Shown here: positions 7,860-16,983 of the stretch, piece after piece
How positions within the stretch are numbered: the first letter of the stretch is position 1
Layout: each line of letters starts with the position of its first letter
Source of the DNA: Elusimicrobia bacterium ADurb.Bin231
Lineage (GTDB): Bacteria; Elusimicrobiota; UBA8919; MWCF01
Length of the DNA stretch: 32,207 nucleotides
Reading direction: 5' to 3'
Assembly (NCBI GenBank): GCA_002069855.1
Contig: MWCF01000027.1
Coordinates: 1 to 32,207, forward strand
Position numbers and translations under genes: made by a program
The notes under the pieces: model-generated
Told to the model about the DNA's origin: nothing
Database searches by the model: none
What the model saw: the letters and a program-made list of their open reading frames with translations, nothing else

Positions 7860-7888
7860 ATTATAACATAATAACTGTCCGCGTTCAA
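7860..7888 (-). promoter_or_regulatory. Promoter of the CBS-antiporter-rtcB operon
   Basis: Minus strand TTGAAC (7883-7888), 17-base spacer, TATAAT (7860-7865). The start would fall near 7853, giving a leader of about 28 bases that contains the AAGGAG of the CBS gene. It is back to back with the rpmH promoter, 29 bases away. Confidence 0.7.
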
Positions 7889-7916
7889 CTCTTTTAAACA
7901 CAAGCAGGCAATTTTC

Positions 7917-7945
7917 TTGACAAAAATAGATTTTTCAGGTATAAT
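7917..7945 (+). promoter_or_regulatory. Consensus promoter of rpmH operon
   Basis: A perfect TTGACA (7917-7922), 17-base spacer and perfect TATAAT (7940-7945). Transcription would begin near 7952, about 3 bases before the rpmH ATG at 7955, with no room for a ribosome binding site, so the messenger is predicted to be essentially leaderless. Confidence 0.85.
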
Positions 7946-7954
7946 TAAGAAATT

Positions 7955-8092
7955 ATGAAACCGTCATATAATCCAAATGTCAGAAGAAGAAAGAAAAAAG
8001 TCGGGTTCAGGGCTAAGATGAAAACTGCCGGCGGCAGGAAGGTATTGAGCCGGCGCAGGAACAAAGGCAGAAAAAATCTTATTCCGAAATGA
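7955..8092 (+). CDS. rpmH: 50S ribosomal protein L34
   Basis: A 45-residue, strongly basic protein beginning [20 protein letters not shown] and ending GRKNLIPK. This is L34, a component of the large ribosomal subunit; the family is 44-47 residues long and starts with the same (M)K-x-(S/T)-(Y/F)-x-P-x-x-R-R-R pattern, so both ends are secure. It is the first gene of the rpmH-rnpA-yidD-yidC-khpB-mnmE cluster, 3 bases before rnpA. The start codon lies only 9 bases after a perfect -10 box and no Shine-Dalgarno sequence is present (see promoter). Confidence 0.97.
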   Translation: MKPSYNPNVRRRKKKVGFRAKMKTAGGRKVLSRRRNKGRKNLIPK

Positions 8093-8095
8093 GCC

Positions 8096-8476
8096 ATGGG
8101 CCTTGCCTCTGTCAACAGATTGACCGGCAAAACCGATTTTTCTCTAATCAGAAAAACCGGCAGGAAAATATTTTGCGGGTATATTACGCTATACGTTCTT
8201 GAAAACGGAAAAAGGTTTTCCCGTCTGGCCGTAGTGATACCGGCAAAGGTCGCGCATTCCGCACGGAGGCATAGGATAAAAAGATTGTTCAGAGAAGCAT
8301 TCCGTCGGAATCTTTGTTTTTTTAACCGGCAGGTGGATGTTATAATTCTGCCGGCTAAAGAAATAGCGTCGCTGAATAATTATGCTATGGCTGAATCCGT
8401 TTTGATTTCCGGCTTGAAAAAAACAGGGATAATAAATGCTCAAAAAAACATTGATAGCGCTGATAAAAGTGTATAG
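8096..8476 (+). CDS. rnpA: Ribonuclease P protein component
   Basis: The protein subunit of RNase P, which helps the catalytic RNA remove 5' leaders from pre-tRNA. The 126-residue sequence shows the N-terminal [19 protein letters not shown] segment and the RNR-box-like [17 protein letters not shown] (about residues 58-74), rich in basic residues for RNA contact. It starts 3 bases after rpmH, and its last 41 bases overlap yidD in another frame, a common arrangement in this cluster. The C-terminal dozen residues are not conserved, as is usual. Confidence 0.95.
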   Translation: MGLASVNRLTGKTDFSLIRKTGRKIFCGYITLYVLENGKRFSRLAVVIPAKVAHSARRHRIKRLFREAFRRNLCFFNRQVDVIILPAKEIASLNNYAMAESVLISGLKKTGIINAQKNIDSADKSV

Positions 8477-8645
8477 ATATTTTTCAAAGTTTTTTCCTGC
8501 AAGATGCAGGTTTTATCCCACTTGTTCAGCTTATTCTTTGGGAGTTGTGGAAAAATACGGAGTATTTAAAGGTCTTTATTTAAGCGCTCTGCGTATTGCC
8601 AGATGCCATCCGTGGCATCCGGGCGGATACGACCCGATACCGTGA
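8436..8645 (+). CDS. yidD: Membrane protein insertion efficiency factor YidD
   Basis: A 69-residue protein with an amphipathic N-terminus [19 protein letters not shown] and the family signature [19 protein letters not shown] followed by [14 protein letters not shown]. YidD is a small membrane-associated protein that aids insertion by YidC. It begins inside rnpA (41-base overlap) and ends 4 bases before the yidC ATG. Confidence 0.96.
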   Translation: MLKKTLIALIKVYRYFSKFFPARCRFYPTCSAYSLGVVEKYGVFKGLYLSALRIARCHPWHPGGYDPIP

Positions 8646-8649
8646 ACTT

Positions 8650-10203
8650 ATGGAAAAACGAACTTTTGCAGCAGTAATTATATCGATTCTTATTCTTTTC
8701 GGATGGCAATATTTTTTTGCTCCGAAACATCCGCAAAAACATCTTCAGGATGTTCAGGCGTCTTCACACACTTCAGTGGCTGCGCCTGTTGCTGTTTCAT
8801 CATCCGCAGCAGTAGTTTTGCCGTCAGGCAGCAGGACACACGATAAAGCCCGTGTTGTTAATATAGAAACTGATTCCGCGATATATGAATTAAGCGAACA
8901 GGATGCAGGAATAACCGCCTGTTATTTGAAAGAAAAAGATACCGGAAGAAAAGAAGTCAATCTTGTTTTGCCCGGAAGCAAATTTCTTGAAGACGCAGGC
9001 ACAGGCGTTTGGGAGTTTGTCGGTAAAGATGCTCATTCCGCTAAATTCGTAACCTCAGCAGGCGATCTGGATATAGAAAAAACATTTATATTCAGGGACG
9101 GAGCGTATCTCGCCGATGTGGAGTATCTGATAACCAACAGCGGCAATGAGCAGCGTAACTTTTCAGGTCTGAATATTTCCGCTGGTCCGGGAATAGGCAC
9201 TGATGCCATCGATGCCAAAGAGAATAAACGTTTAACCCGCGCTGTTTCTTATACAGTCAAAAAAGCCGATAAACTTAAACCCGGAGAATATAGTTTTCCA
9301 GGCAAATGGGTGGGTTTGGATAACAGATATTTTCTTTTTGCGATTTTCCGCGACGGCACGGATTTCAACAATATTCATGTATCCGAACGGGATAAACTTC
9401 CGGTATTGCGTATAACAACAGGACAGACGCTTTTAAACGCCGGTTCAACAAAGAAGATACATTTATCAGCGTACATCGGGCCCAAAGGATATACCCGTCT
9501 CAAAGGCATTAAACTTGACGGTTTCGAGCCGGAACTGGAGAAGGCGGTTGATTTCGGATTTTTTAACGATGTCGGCAAGCTGGCTCTGCTTACCTTAAAT
9601 TATTTTTATAAACTTACAAGCAATTACGGTTGGTCTATAGTTTTGATTTCCATTATATTGAATATTGTATTTTTCCCTTTGTCAAAGAAATCTTTCCAAT
9701 CCGCGCAGGCAATGAAATCAATTCAGGGCGAAGTAAAACTTTTACAGGTAAAATATAAAAGCGATCCGAAAAAGATGAATACAGAGGTATGGAATTTGTA
9801 TAAATCCAAGGGTGTTAATCCATTCAGCGGATGTTTTCCTATGCTTATTCAATTGCCGATCTTTTGGGCGCTTTTCACTATGTTGAGAAACGCATACGAA
9901 TTGCGCGGTGCTCCATGGATTTTCTGGATTAATGATCTCTCCAGACCGGATGTGTTGTTTACAATAAGCGGTTTCGGTGTCCCGGTTCTTCCTATAATAA
10001 TGGGTCTGGGCATGTTTGTTCAACAGTGGATGACTACATCCTCTGCGGATCCCACTCAAAAGCAGCTGATGTTTTTAATGCCTATAATATTTACAATAAT
10101 GTTTATCAGTTTTCCTTCAGGCTTGGTTCTTTATTGGCTTACGAACAGCACAATAACCATAGTAGAGCAGTATTTTATGATGAAAAAGATAGCGGTTAAG
10201 TGA
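8650..10203 (+). CDS. yidC: Membrane protein insertase YidC
   Basis: A 517-residue insertase for inner-membrane proteins, acting alone or with SecYEG. The layout is that of Gram-negative YidC: an N-terminal membrane anchor (MEKRTFAAVIISILILFGW), a large periplasmic beta domain (about residues 60-310), then the conserved insertase core beginning NYGWSIVLISIILNIVFFPL with the cytoplasmic hairpin (KYKSDPKKMN), NPFSGCFPMLIQLPIFWALF, and two further helices near the end. I start at the ATG at 8650 because the anchor follows directly; the open frame extends back into yidD. No C-terminal basic tail of note. Confidence 0.96.
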   Translation: MEKRTFAAVIISILILFGWQYFFAPKHPQKHLQDVQASSHTSVAAPVAVSSSAAVVLPSGSRTHDKARVVNIETDSAIYELSEQDAGITACYLKEKDTGRKEVNLVLPGSKFLEDAGTGVWEFVGKDAHSAKFVTSAGDLDIEKTFIFRDGAYLADVEYLITNSGNEQRNFSGLNISAGPGIGTDAIDAKENKRLTRAVSYTVKKADKLKPGEYSFPGKWVGLDNRYFLFAIFRDGTDFNNIHVSERDKLPVLRITTGQTLLNAGSTKKIHLSAYIGPKGYTRLKGIKLDGFEPELEKAVDFGFFNDVGKLALLTLNYFYKLTSNYGWSIVLISIILNIVFFPLSKKSFQSAQAMKSIQGEVKLLQVKYKSDPKKMNTEVWNLYKSKGVNPFSGCFPMLIQLPIFWALFTMLRNAYELRGAPWIFWINDLSRPDVLFTISGFGVPVLPIIMGLGMFVQQWMTTSSADPTQKQLMFLMPIIFTIMFISFPSGLVLYWLTNSTITIVEQYFMMKKIAVK

Positions 10204-10223
10204 TATATCGGAGGCAGTGTCTT

Positions 10224-10907
10224 ATGAAAAAAGAAATAGAAACTACAGGAAACTGTATCGAGGAAGCGATACAAAAAGGTCTTGATCAACTGAATATAAA
10301 AAAAGAGAATGTGGATATAGACATTATTGATGAAGGCAAATCCGGCCTTTTCGGGCTTGTAGGAGCGTCTCCGGCGAAGGTCAGGATTTCGTTGAAGGCG
10401 GAATGTTCTTCAGACGCATCTTTACAGGAAATTTCCGCTAAAGATACCGAGCACAACCCGGAAACAGTAAAATCTGAAATTGAAAAGATAGTTTCAGGGA
10501 TTCTGAAACGAATGGATTTCAAAGCAGATGTGTCCACTAAATATGAAGGCAATTGTTACGAGGTAAAAATATCATCGGACGACAGCGCACTTCTTATAGG
10601 ACGGGGCGGGCAGACCTTGGGTTCTCTTGAATTTATTACAAGGCTGATTCTAAACAAAAGAGGATTTCGTTCCGCCAGAGTTGTGGTTAATATAAATGAT
10701 TATTTAGAGCAAAAGCGTGAAAAACTAATAGAACAAGCAAAGCAACTTGCTGAAAAGGTCAAACTATCCGGAGAGCAGGTTTTTATGGATCTGCCTGCAG
10801 GCGAAAGAAGAATAGTTCATCTTGTTTTAAAAGACGAACAAGGTATAGAAACCATTTCCGAAGGGGAAGGCCGTCACCGCAAACTAATTATCAGACGGAA
10901 AAAATAA
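10224..10907 (+). CDS. khpB: RNA-binding protein KhpB/Jag (Jag_N-KH-R3H)
   Basis: Three domains in order: Jag N-terminal domain (KKEIETTGNCIEEAIQKGL ... DEGKSGLFGLVGASPAKVRI, about residues 2-52), a KH domain with the GxxG loop LLIGRGGQTLGSLEFI (about 115-165), and an R3H domain at the C-terminus (AGERRIVHLVL ... EGEGRHRKLIIRRK). KhpB binds RNA and, with KhpA, affects translation and cell elongation in several bacteria. The ATG at 10224 has a GGAGG ribosome site nine bases upstream; a GTG at 10200 overlapping the yidC stop is less likely. It lies between yidC and mnmE, its usual place. Confidence 0.94.
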   Translation: MKKEIETTGNCIEEAIQKGLDQLNIKKENVDIDIIDEGKSGLFGLVGASPAKVRISLKAECSSDASLQEISAKDTEHNPETVKSEIEKIVSGILKRMDFKADVSTKYEGNCYEVKISSDDSALLIGRGGQTLGSLEFITRLILNKRGFRSARVVVNINDYLEQKREKLIEQAKQLAEKVKLSGEQVFMDLPAGERRIVHLVLKDEQGIETISEGEGRHRKLIIRRKK

Positions 10908-10913
10908 TATTCG

Positions 10914-12293
10914 GTGAATACGGAAATTAACGATACCATAGCGGCAATATCCACCTGTTTCGGTGAAGCCGGCATAGGCATTATCAGATTAAGCGGACCT
11001 GACGCGTTTTCTGTTGTTTCACGATTTTTTCATCCATGCGGAAAACTTTCCATAGACGAATTTCCCTCGCATACTGTTCACTTAGGTAAAATTCTTGATA
11101 AAGAAAAATTGATTGACGAGGCCCTTCTTACAGTGATGAAATCTCCCAAATCCTATACAGGCGAGAATATGGCTGAAATTTCATGCCACGGCGGAGTATA
11201 TATATTGCGCAAAACCCTTGAGATGTGTTTGGAAAACGGCGCAAGGCAGGCAGAGCCAGGCGAGTTTACTAAAAGGGCGTTTCTGAACGGCAAGATTGAT
11301 CTGTCTCAGGCAGAGGCTGTATGCGATGTTATAAAAGCAAAAACGGAATCCGCTCTTTCCTGCGCGGCCCAGCAGCTGCAGGGTTCTCTCAGAATATTTG
11401 TAGATGAACAGAAACGAAAGATTGTGGACTTGTTGGCAACAATAGAGGCCGGAATTGATTATTCTGAGGATGATATAGAAAGTTGCAGTATGCCGGAAAT
11501 AATATCCGCAATTCTTACATCGGAAAAAAGCATAGAAAATATAATTTCAACATTCCATATAGGCAAAATATTCAAAGAGGGCGTAAAAACCGCGATTATA
11601 GGGAAACCCAATGTCGGCAAGTCCTCTCTGTTAAATATCCTTTCAGGTTCGGACAGGGCAATAGTTACGGAAATTCCCGGGACGACCAGGGATTTGATAG
11701 AAGAAACTGTAAGCATACGCGGGATACCTTTGATCCTTGTTGATACCGCAGGTATCAGGCAGCACACATCTGATGCCGTTGAAAAGATAGGGGTGGAACG
11801 CGCGATGAACGCCGCAAATTACGCTGACCTTGTTCTATTTGTTGCGGACGCTTCCCGTCCGTTGACTGCTGACGACGAAAAAATAGCGGAATGCCTTGTT
11901 TCTAAAAAGGTGATACTTGTCCTTAATAAATCGGATTTACCGGGAAAAATAACAGATATAGAAGATTTAGGAGTAAACGCTCCTTCAGTAAAGATATCCG
12001 CGCTAAAAAATACAGGCATAGAGGAACTCAAAACCGCGATTTACGGAGTGTGCGTATCTGAGGATATTAATTTAGGCGGTTTTTTGCTTACAAATATCAG
12101 GCACAAAACTCTTTTGGAGAATGTGTTAAAATCTTTAAGCTCCGCGCGCGCAGCGGCATTGAAAGGTATGTCTGAGGAGTTTATAGCGCTTGATTTGCGT
12201 GCCGCTCTTGACTACCTTGGAAAAATTACCGGCGAGGTTACCACGGAAGATATACTTGGTGTTATATTTTCCCGCTTTTGTGTTGGTAAATAG
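10914..12293 (+). CDS. mnmE: tRNA modification GTPase MnmE
   Basis: With MnmG, MnmE makes the 5-carboxymethylaminomethyl (or related) group on U34 of certain tRNAs. The 459-residue protein has the N-terminal folate-binding domain (starting NDTIAAISTCFGEAGIGIIRLSG), a helical domain, and an inserted GTPase domain: P-loop GKPNVGKSS (about 230-238), DTAGIR switch II, NKSD specificity motif. It ends with FCVGK, the C-terminal Cys-x-Gly-Lys motif that carries the functional cysteine. The start is GTG at 10914, six bases after khpB, with no clear ribosome site. Its partner mnmG is not adjacent but lies two genes downstream. Confidence 0.97.
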   Translation: MNTEINDTIAAISTCFGEAGIGIIRLSGPDAFSVVSRFFHPCGKLSIDEFPSHTVHLGKILDKEKLIDEALLTVMKSPKSYTGENMAEISCHGGVYILRKTLEMCLENGARQAEPGEFTKRAFLNGKIDLSQAEAVCDVIKAKTESALSCAAQQLQGSLRIFVDEQKRKIVDLLATIEAGIDYSEDDIESCSMPEIISAILTSEKSIENIISTFHIGKIFKEGVKTAIIGKPNVGKSSLLNILSGSDRAIVTEIPGTTRDLIEETVSIRGIPLILVDTAGIRQHTSDAVEKIGVERAMNAANYADLVLFVADASRPLTADDEKIAECLVSKKVILVLNKSDLPGKITDIEDLGVNAPSVKISALKNTGIEELKTAIYGVCVSEDINLGGFLLTNIRHKTLLENVLKSLSSARAAALKGMSEEFIALDLRAALDYLGKITGEVTTEDILGVIFSRFCVGK

Positions 12294-12570
12294 AAGTAAT
12301 ATTTTTATAAGCGGTTATTTATATACGGCTTAAGCATCAGCACAGTTTCCCTATTCCAGTTATTGAGTTTTTTTACAACTTAAAATTATTTATTTTTTTC
12401 TTGACTGAATATGCTTTTTTTATTAATATAATAAATAATTTATATTTAAAAAAATTTTATATATAATAATAAAATAATAACCAAAACTTCCCAATAGATT
12501 TTTTTATGCGGTATTTTATTGAAAATCGCCTGGTTTTTTTGAATATAAATTGCCTAACGGGTGTTAAGAT
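12294..12570. other. AT-rich intergenic gap with weak promoter signals
   Basis: About 277 bases, very rich in A and T from 12360 onward. A TTGACT at 12401-12406 is followed by TATAAT at 12427-12432, but the 20-base spacing is too long for a standard promoter; other -10-like strings are present and cannot be ranked. No open frame, repeat or clear terminator hairpin was seen. The gap separates the rpmH-mnmE cluster from the regulator gene. Confidence 0.4.
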
Positions 12571-13461
12571 ATGATAAAAGTACTTGTTGTTGAGGATAAT
12601 TTAGGTGATATATTACTGCTTGAAGAGATGCTTTTAGATGTTCCGCTGATTAAGTTTGAGCTGGAAAAAGCGCACTGTCTTTCGGCTGCCTTGGAAAGGC
12701 TTTTGAAAGGCGGGATCGATGTTGTTTTGCTCGACCTTACTCTTCCCGACAGCATTGGTATAGAAACTTTCGCTTTGCTTCGGCAGCGGATACCGGATGT
12801 GCCTGTAGTTATATTAACCGGATTGGATGACGAATTACTCGCCAAAGAAGCAGTCCGGCAGGGTGTTCAGGATTATCTTGTCAAGGGACATATAAACAGC
12901 AAAGCCCTGGAGCGCTCTTTAGTTTATGCCATAGAACGGCAAAGATTACACGAAGAAGTACTTACGCTTTCATTAGTGGACGAACTTACCGGATTATATA
13001 ACAGAAGGGGATTGTTTACTCTCGGCAGACAGCAAATGAAAGTGGCCCTCGTAATGCAAAAGAACCTCTGTGTTCTGTTTATAGATTTAAACAGAATGAA
13101 ATGGATAAATGACAGTTTCGGGCATTCAGCAGGGGATTCGGCCTTGCGCGAGGCCGCCGACATTCAAAGAGACACTTTTAGAGATGCGGATATAATATCA
13201 AGATTTGGAGGAGATGAGTTCGTTATTCTTGCGTTGGATATTTTACCTGCGAACATCCAGATTATTTTGAATCGTCTTAAAACGAATCTTGACAAAATAA
13301 ATTCCTCGCCGAACAGACAATTCCAGTTGTCGTTCAGCATAGGATATGTTCATTTTGATCCCTCCAATCCGCTTTCATTGAACGAATTGATTGATCGTGC
13401 GGATAAACTCATGTACGAACATAAGATGTTGAATAAGAAACTGCGGTCAGAATCTATTTAA
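12571..13461 (+). CDS. Response regulator with diguanylate cyclase (REC-GGDEF)
   Basis: An N-terminal receiver domain (residues 1-120) has the acidic pocket VVEDN, phospho-acceptor Asp55 in VVLLDLTLPD, Thr83 and Lys105. A GGDEF domain follows (about 130-290): VDELTGLYNRRG, then SRFGGDEFVIL with an intact GGDEF active site at 213-217 and an RDAD inhibitory-site motif (RxxD) at 204-207. It should convert two GTP to cyclic di-GMP under control of a sensor kinase and be subject to product inhibition. No kinase gene is adjacent. It interrupts the usual mnmE-mnmG order, with an amidase gene next. No strong ribosome site is visible before the ATG. Confidence 0.93.
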   Translation: MIKVLVVEDNLGDILLLEEMLLDVPLIKFELEKAHCLSAALERLLKGGIDVVLLDLTLPDSIGIETFALLRQRIPDVPVVILTGLDDELLAKEAVRQGVQDYLVKGHINSKALERSLVYAIERQRLHEEVLTLSLVDELTGLYNRRGLFTLGRQQMKVALVMQKNLCVLFIDLNRMKWINDSFGHSAGDSALREAADIQRDTFRDADIISRFGGDEFVILALDILPANIQIILNRLKTNLDKINSSPNRQFQLSFSIGYVHFDPSNPLSLNELIDRADKLMYEHKMLNKKLRSESI

Positions 13462-13611
13462 CAAGGTATAATTTACAAAAATTTTATGTATATTTATATC
13501 TATTGATATTGGATTTGCGGAAAATTATCGGTATCAGTGGAATTAAAATATTGATAATTCGTGAAATTTTTTTATATTTTTATAAGATTTCTTCATTGCT
13601 ATAGGTTAATA

Positions 13612-14277
13612 ATGTTTAGAAAAATTCCCTTTATATTTTTGGTGTTCACAGTGTTTTTTGTTGCCAGGTTAACGGCAGAGGTTTCTTCTCCGCTTTTTGG
13701 CAAAGTGATTGTGGTTGATCCCGGACATGGAGCGAAAAACAGAAAAGGCCGAATTGTAAATGCAGGATGTGCGAGTCCGTCAGGTTATCTTGAAAGAGAC
13801 AGAGCGGTTGTTATAGGAGAAACACTTGGTCGCCAATTCCTGTTAAAAGGCGCCACCGTTTATTTTACAAGAGACAAAAATAATTTTTGGCGTATCGCAG
13901 AAACTCAAAAAATGGACAATAAAACCAGAGCGGAATTTGCCAACAACAAAAATGCGGATATTTTTATTAGAATTCATCTTAACTGGTCGCCGGACAAAAA
14001 ACATAGAGGCGCGCTTGTGTTATGGTACAAAGAGGATTCGCGGGGGATTGCCGCTTTAATAGCGGAAAATATAAAACAAAAAGGGGTGATTTTAGAAGGT
14101 GTCAGGAAGCAGCATCTTGTGGGCTTTGAATTCGCAAAGGTCCCGGCTGTGCTTGTGGAGTACGGGTATCTTTCTAATAAAGAAGATGAACAACTTATTA
14201 AAAGCGACGATTACGCGGCAAAAATATCATCCTCTATTGTAGATGCCGTTGAAAAATATTTCAAAGATAAAAATTAA
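13612..14277 (+). CDS. N-acetylmuramoyl-L-alanine amidase (Amidase_3), secreted
   Basis: A zinc amidase that cuts the bond between muramic acid and the stem peptide of peptidoglycan. After an N-terminal signal peptide ([21 protein letters not shown]), the catalytic domain shows VVDPGHG (zinc His39), the Glu of YLERDRA (about 61), IRIHLN (zinc His) and [10 protein letters not shown] with the catalytic Glu. It occupies the whole mature protein; there is no SPOR, LysM or AMIN domain. I prefer the ATG at 13612, which gives a normal signal peptide; a GTG at 13561 in the same frame would add 17 hydrophobic residues. mnmG starts 4 bases after the stop, so the two are probably co-transcribed. Confidence 0.9.
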   Translation: MFRKIPFIFLVFTVFFVARLTAEVSSPLFGKVIVVDPGHGAKNRKGRIVNAGCASPSGYLERDRAVVIGETLGRQFLLKGATVYFTRDKNNFWRIAETQKMDNKTRAEFANNKNADIFIRIHLNWSPDKKHRGALVLWYKEDSRGIAALIAENIKQKGVILEGVRKQHLVGFEFAKVPAVLVEYGYLSNKEDEQLIKSDDYAAKISSSIVDAVEKYFKDKN

Positions 14278-14281
14278 AATT

Positions 14282-16036
14282 ATGTATAATTATCCGCAAA
14301 AATTCGATATCATAGTTGTAGGCGCCGGACATGCCGGTTGTGAAGCCGCGCTGGCGTCAGCGCGTGCCGGATTAAAGACGCTGCTTCTTACAATAAACGC
14401 AGACACTATCGCTCAGATGTCCTGTAATCCTTCAATCGGAGGGGTGGCAAAAGGACAGATTGTTAGAGAAATAGACGCTCTGGGCGGTGAAATGGCGAAA
14501 AATACAGATAAAAGCGGATTACAATTCCGTATTCTCAATGCTTCAAAAGGTCCCGCGGTGCGTTCTCCGCGCGCTCAATGCGATAAGAAACTGTACCAGT
14601 TTACCATGAAACATACCATTGAAAAGCAGAAAAATCTTATGCTGGTGCAAGCGGAAATCACGGATTTAGTTACAAACGGCAAAAGGGTAACTGGTGTGAT
14701 AGCCAACCCGGGGATAAAATTTTGCTGCGATGCCGTAATTGTTACCACAGGCACATTTCTTAAAGGATTGATACATATAGGCGAAAGTACATTTAACGCC
14801 GGCCGCTTCGGTGAATTTGCTGCGATGAAGTTGTCTGATTCCCTGATGAAACTCGGATTCGCAGTGGAGCGTCTTAAAACAGGCACTCCTCCGCGCATCA
14901 ATGCCAGAACAGTGGATTATTCCAAATGTACGCGCCAGCCGGGAGACCGGCCAGCTGTGCCATTTTCACATTTTACAAAAGAAATAAAACAGGAACAACT
15001 GGATTGCTGGCTCACATATACCAATAGCGATACCCATGCGATTATATCGGCTAATTTTCACCGTGCTCCGCTTTTTTCAGGGCAGATCAAAGGCATAGGA
15101 CCAAGGTACTGTCCGTCAATAGAAGATAAGGTAAAAAAGTTTCCTCAAAAAATACGCCACCAGATATTTTTGGAGCCTGAGGGATACTCTACGGAGGAGG
15201 TTTATTGCAACGGTATAGCTACGAGTTTGCCGTATGATGTGCAGAATGAAATGATTCATACCATAAAAGGACTCGAGCATTGCGAAATGATAAGGCCCGG
15301 TTATGCAATAGAATATGATTATTGTCCGCCTACGCAGTTGAAAAACACGCTGGAAACAAAAAAGGTTGACGGTCTATTCTTTGCCGGACAGATTAACGGC
15401 ACCTCGGGATATGAAGAAGCAGCCGGGCAGGGTTTAGTTGCTGCTATCAACGCGGTATCAAAAATAAAAAATATAGAGCCTCTTGTCCTTGAACGGGATG
15501 AGGCTTATATAGGCGTGCTTATAGATGATTTGATTACCAAAGGCGTGCTGGACCCGTACAGAATGTTTACTTCCCGCGCGGAATACAGATTGCTTTTGCG
15601 CGCTGATAACGCGGATCTGCGTCTTATGGAATACGGACATGCATACAGACTTATACCGCAGAATATTTACGATAGATTTGTTGAATACAGAACAGCTGTA
15701 AGAGAAAAAGATCTTTCCTGGGAAGGCAATGAAGATATGTTTCCGTGGGATAAGCGAAAGGTTATAGCGGAAATAGAGATAGAAACCAAATACGCCGGGT
15801 ACATAAAAAGACAAAAAGCAGATGTTGAAAAATTTAAAAAATTTGAAAGGAAACATATTCCGGAAAATTTTAATTATGAAAAAATCACGGGGCTTCGCAC
15901 CGAAAGCAAATTAAAACTGATGCAGATTCGTCCGATTTCTCTCGGGCAGGCGTCCAGAATTTCCGGTGTGACTCCCGCTGACATCAGCATACTTCATGTA
16001 TGGCTGACTAAATGGCCGCGGCATGATAGAGAATAA
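14282..16036 (+). CDS. mnmG: tRNA uridine-5-carboxymethylaminomethyl modification enzyme MnmG
   Basis: FAD enzyme partner of MnmE in wobble-uridine modification. Motifs seen: N-terminal dinucleotide-binding [63 protein letters not shown] with the conserved cysteine, [19 protein letters not shown], and the C-terminal MnmE-binding region ending [20 protein letters not shown]. The 584-residue length is some 35 below the usual, apparently through short deletions rather than truncation. The ATG at 14282 lies just before the FAD-binding strand; no ribosome site is visible, so coupling to the amidase stop 4 bases upstream may help. The last 14 bases overlap the next gene. Confidence 0.96.
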   Translation: MYNYPQKFDIIVVGAGHAGCEAALASARAGLKTLLLTINADTIAQMSCNPSIGGVAKGQIVREIDALGGEMAKNTDKSGLQFRILNASKGPAVRSPRAQCDKKLYQFTMKHTIEKQKNLMLVQAEITDLVTNGKRVTGVIANPGIKFCCDAVIVTTGTFLKGLIHIGESTFNAGRFGEFAAMKLSDSLMKLGFAVERLKTGTPPRINARTVDYSKCTRQPGDRPAVPFSHFTKEIKQEQLDCWLTYTNSDTHAIISANFHRAPLFSGQIKGIGPRYCPSIEDKVKKFPQKIRHQIFLEPEGYSTEEVYCNGIATSLPYDVQNEMIHTIKGLEHCEMIRPGYAIEYDYCPPTQLKNTLETKKVDGLFFAGQINGTSGYEEAAGQGLVAAINAVSKIKNIEPLVLERDEAYIGVLIDDLITKGVLDPYRMFTSRAEYRLLLRADNADLRLMEYGHAYRLIPQNIYDRFVEYRTAVREKDLSWEGNEDMFPWDKRKVIAEIEIETKYAGYIKRQKADVEKFKKFERKHIPENFNYEKITGLRTESKLKLMQIRPISLGQASRISGVTPADISILHVWLTKWPRHDRE

Positions 16037-16349
16037 CTTATATATTTCAGAGTCGTTAGATGAACTGGATATCGAACCTGTTTTTATTGTGCCGTATAGA
16101 AACTTATTCGGCGCAGAGAAGACAATTAAATTTTATGAAGTGCATTTAGAATACAGAAACCTGTTTAATAAGAAAAGAGAAGTGGCATACGATAGAATAA
16201 TATCTGTCGGATGCGTTAAATCGCGGATATTCATTAAGATAAAAGGGAGCTTATTTGCTCTTGCGCTGCGCGGCGTAGAAAACGCTTCCTCTGTGTGCAG
16301 GAAAATAAGGGAAGTCGCCGGTTTGAACAATGAAAAGAGAACTTGCTGA
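16023..16349 (+). CDS. Small PH-like protein of unknown function
   Basis: A 108-residue protein, no signal peptide or membrane helix. The central part alternates strand-like segments ([36 protein letters not shown]) and ends in a helix ([15 protein letters not shown]), which looks like a bacterial PH-domain fold; this is a resemblance, not a firm assignment. It overlaps mnmG by 14 bases and rsmG by 20 bases, which makes it very likely a real, translated gene. Its place between two RNA-modification genes is unusual; the function is unknown. Confidence 0.7.
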   Translation: MIENNLYISESLDELDIEPVFIVPYRNLFGAEKTIKFYEVHLEYRNLFNKKREVAYDRIISVGCVKSRIFIKIKGSLFALALRGVENASSVCRKIREVAGLNNEKRTC

Positions 16350-16983
16350 GCAGCTTTTTCGCGGAGCGGAGATTCTTGATATTTATATAGATGAGGAAAT
16401 GCTTGCCAAATTTTCTTTGTATCTTGAGGAATTGCTTGCATGGAACACAAAGATCAATCTTATGGGAAATGTCGCGGATATAGATATAATAACAAAACAT
16501 TTTCTTGATTCCTTAAGTGTCTTAAAAGTTTTGAAACAAAAGATTCCGCTTGAACAAAGATTTTCTTTAATTGATATCGGCACCGGCGCCGGTTTCCCGG
16601 GCATCCCGATGAAAATTGCATGGGATAATATGGAACTTACACTTGCGGATTCTTCCGGCAAAAAGACGGAGTTTTTAAGGCATATATTGAAAAAGATTGG
16701 CGTACCCGCTAAGGTTATTAGTGAAAGAGCGGAGATTATGGCTGCTATGCCGGATTATTGCGGCAGATTTGATGTTGTCACAGCCAGAGCAGTTGCCTCT
16801 CCTGAACGTTTGATTAAAATCCTTTCCAGATTGTTAAAGGATACGGGTATTCTCGTTTTGCCTGTAAGCAAAAAAACAGTATCTGAAACAGGGAGTAATC
16901 AAAAATATGCGGTATACGATGTTCCTGAAGAATTGCTTCCCGGCAGGAGTGTCATAATTATGCGTAAGGCGGATATTGTATGA
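16330..16983 (+). CDS. rsmG: 16S rRNA (guanine527-N7)-methyltransferase RsmG
   Basis: Methylates G527 of 16S rRNA using S-adenosylmethionine. The 217-residue protein has the N-terminal helix region LEELLAWNTKINLMGN, the SAM-binding LIDIGTGAGFPGIPMKI (about residues 77-93), LADSSGKKTEFLRHI and FDVVTARAVASPERLI, all standard for the family. It usually follows mnmG directly; here the PH-like gene is wedged between. The stop overlaps the next start as ATGA (16980-16983). Confidence 0.95.
   Translation: MKRELAEQLFRGAEILDIYIDEEMLAKFSLYLEELLAWNTKINLMGNVADIDIITKHFLDSLSVLKVLKQKIPLEQRFSLIDIGTGAGFPGIPMKIAWDNMELTLADSSGKKTEFLRHILKKIGVPAKVISERAEIMAAMPDYCGRFDVVTARAVASPERLIKILSRLLKDTGILVLPVSKKTVSETGSNQKYAVYDVPEELLPGRSVIIMRKADIV

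Noticed and set aside
7826-7954. Replication origin with DnaA boxes beside rpmH
   Set aside because: No TTATCCACA-like boxes and no dnaA; the region is only 129 bases and is explained by two promoters.
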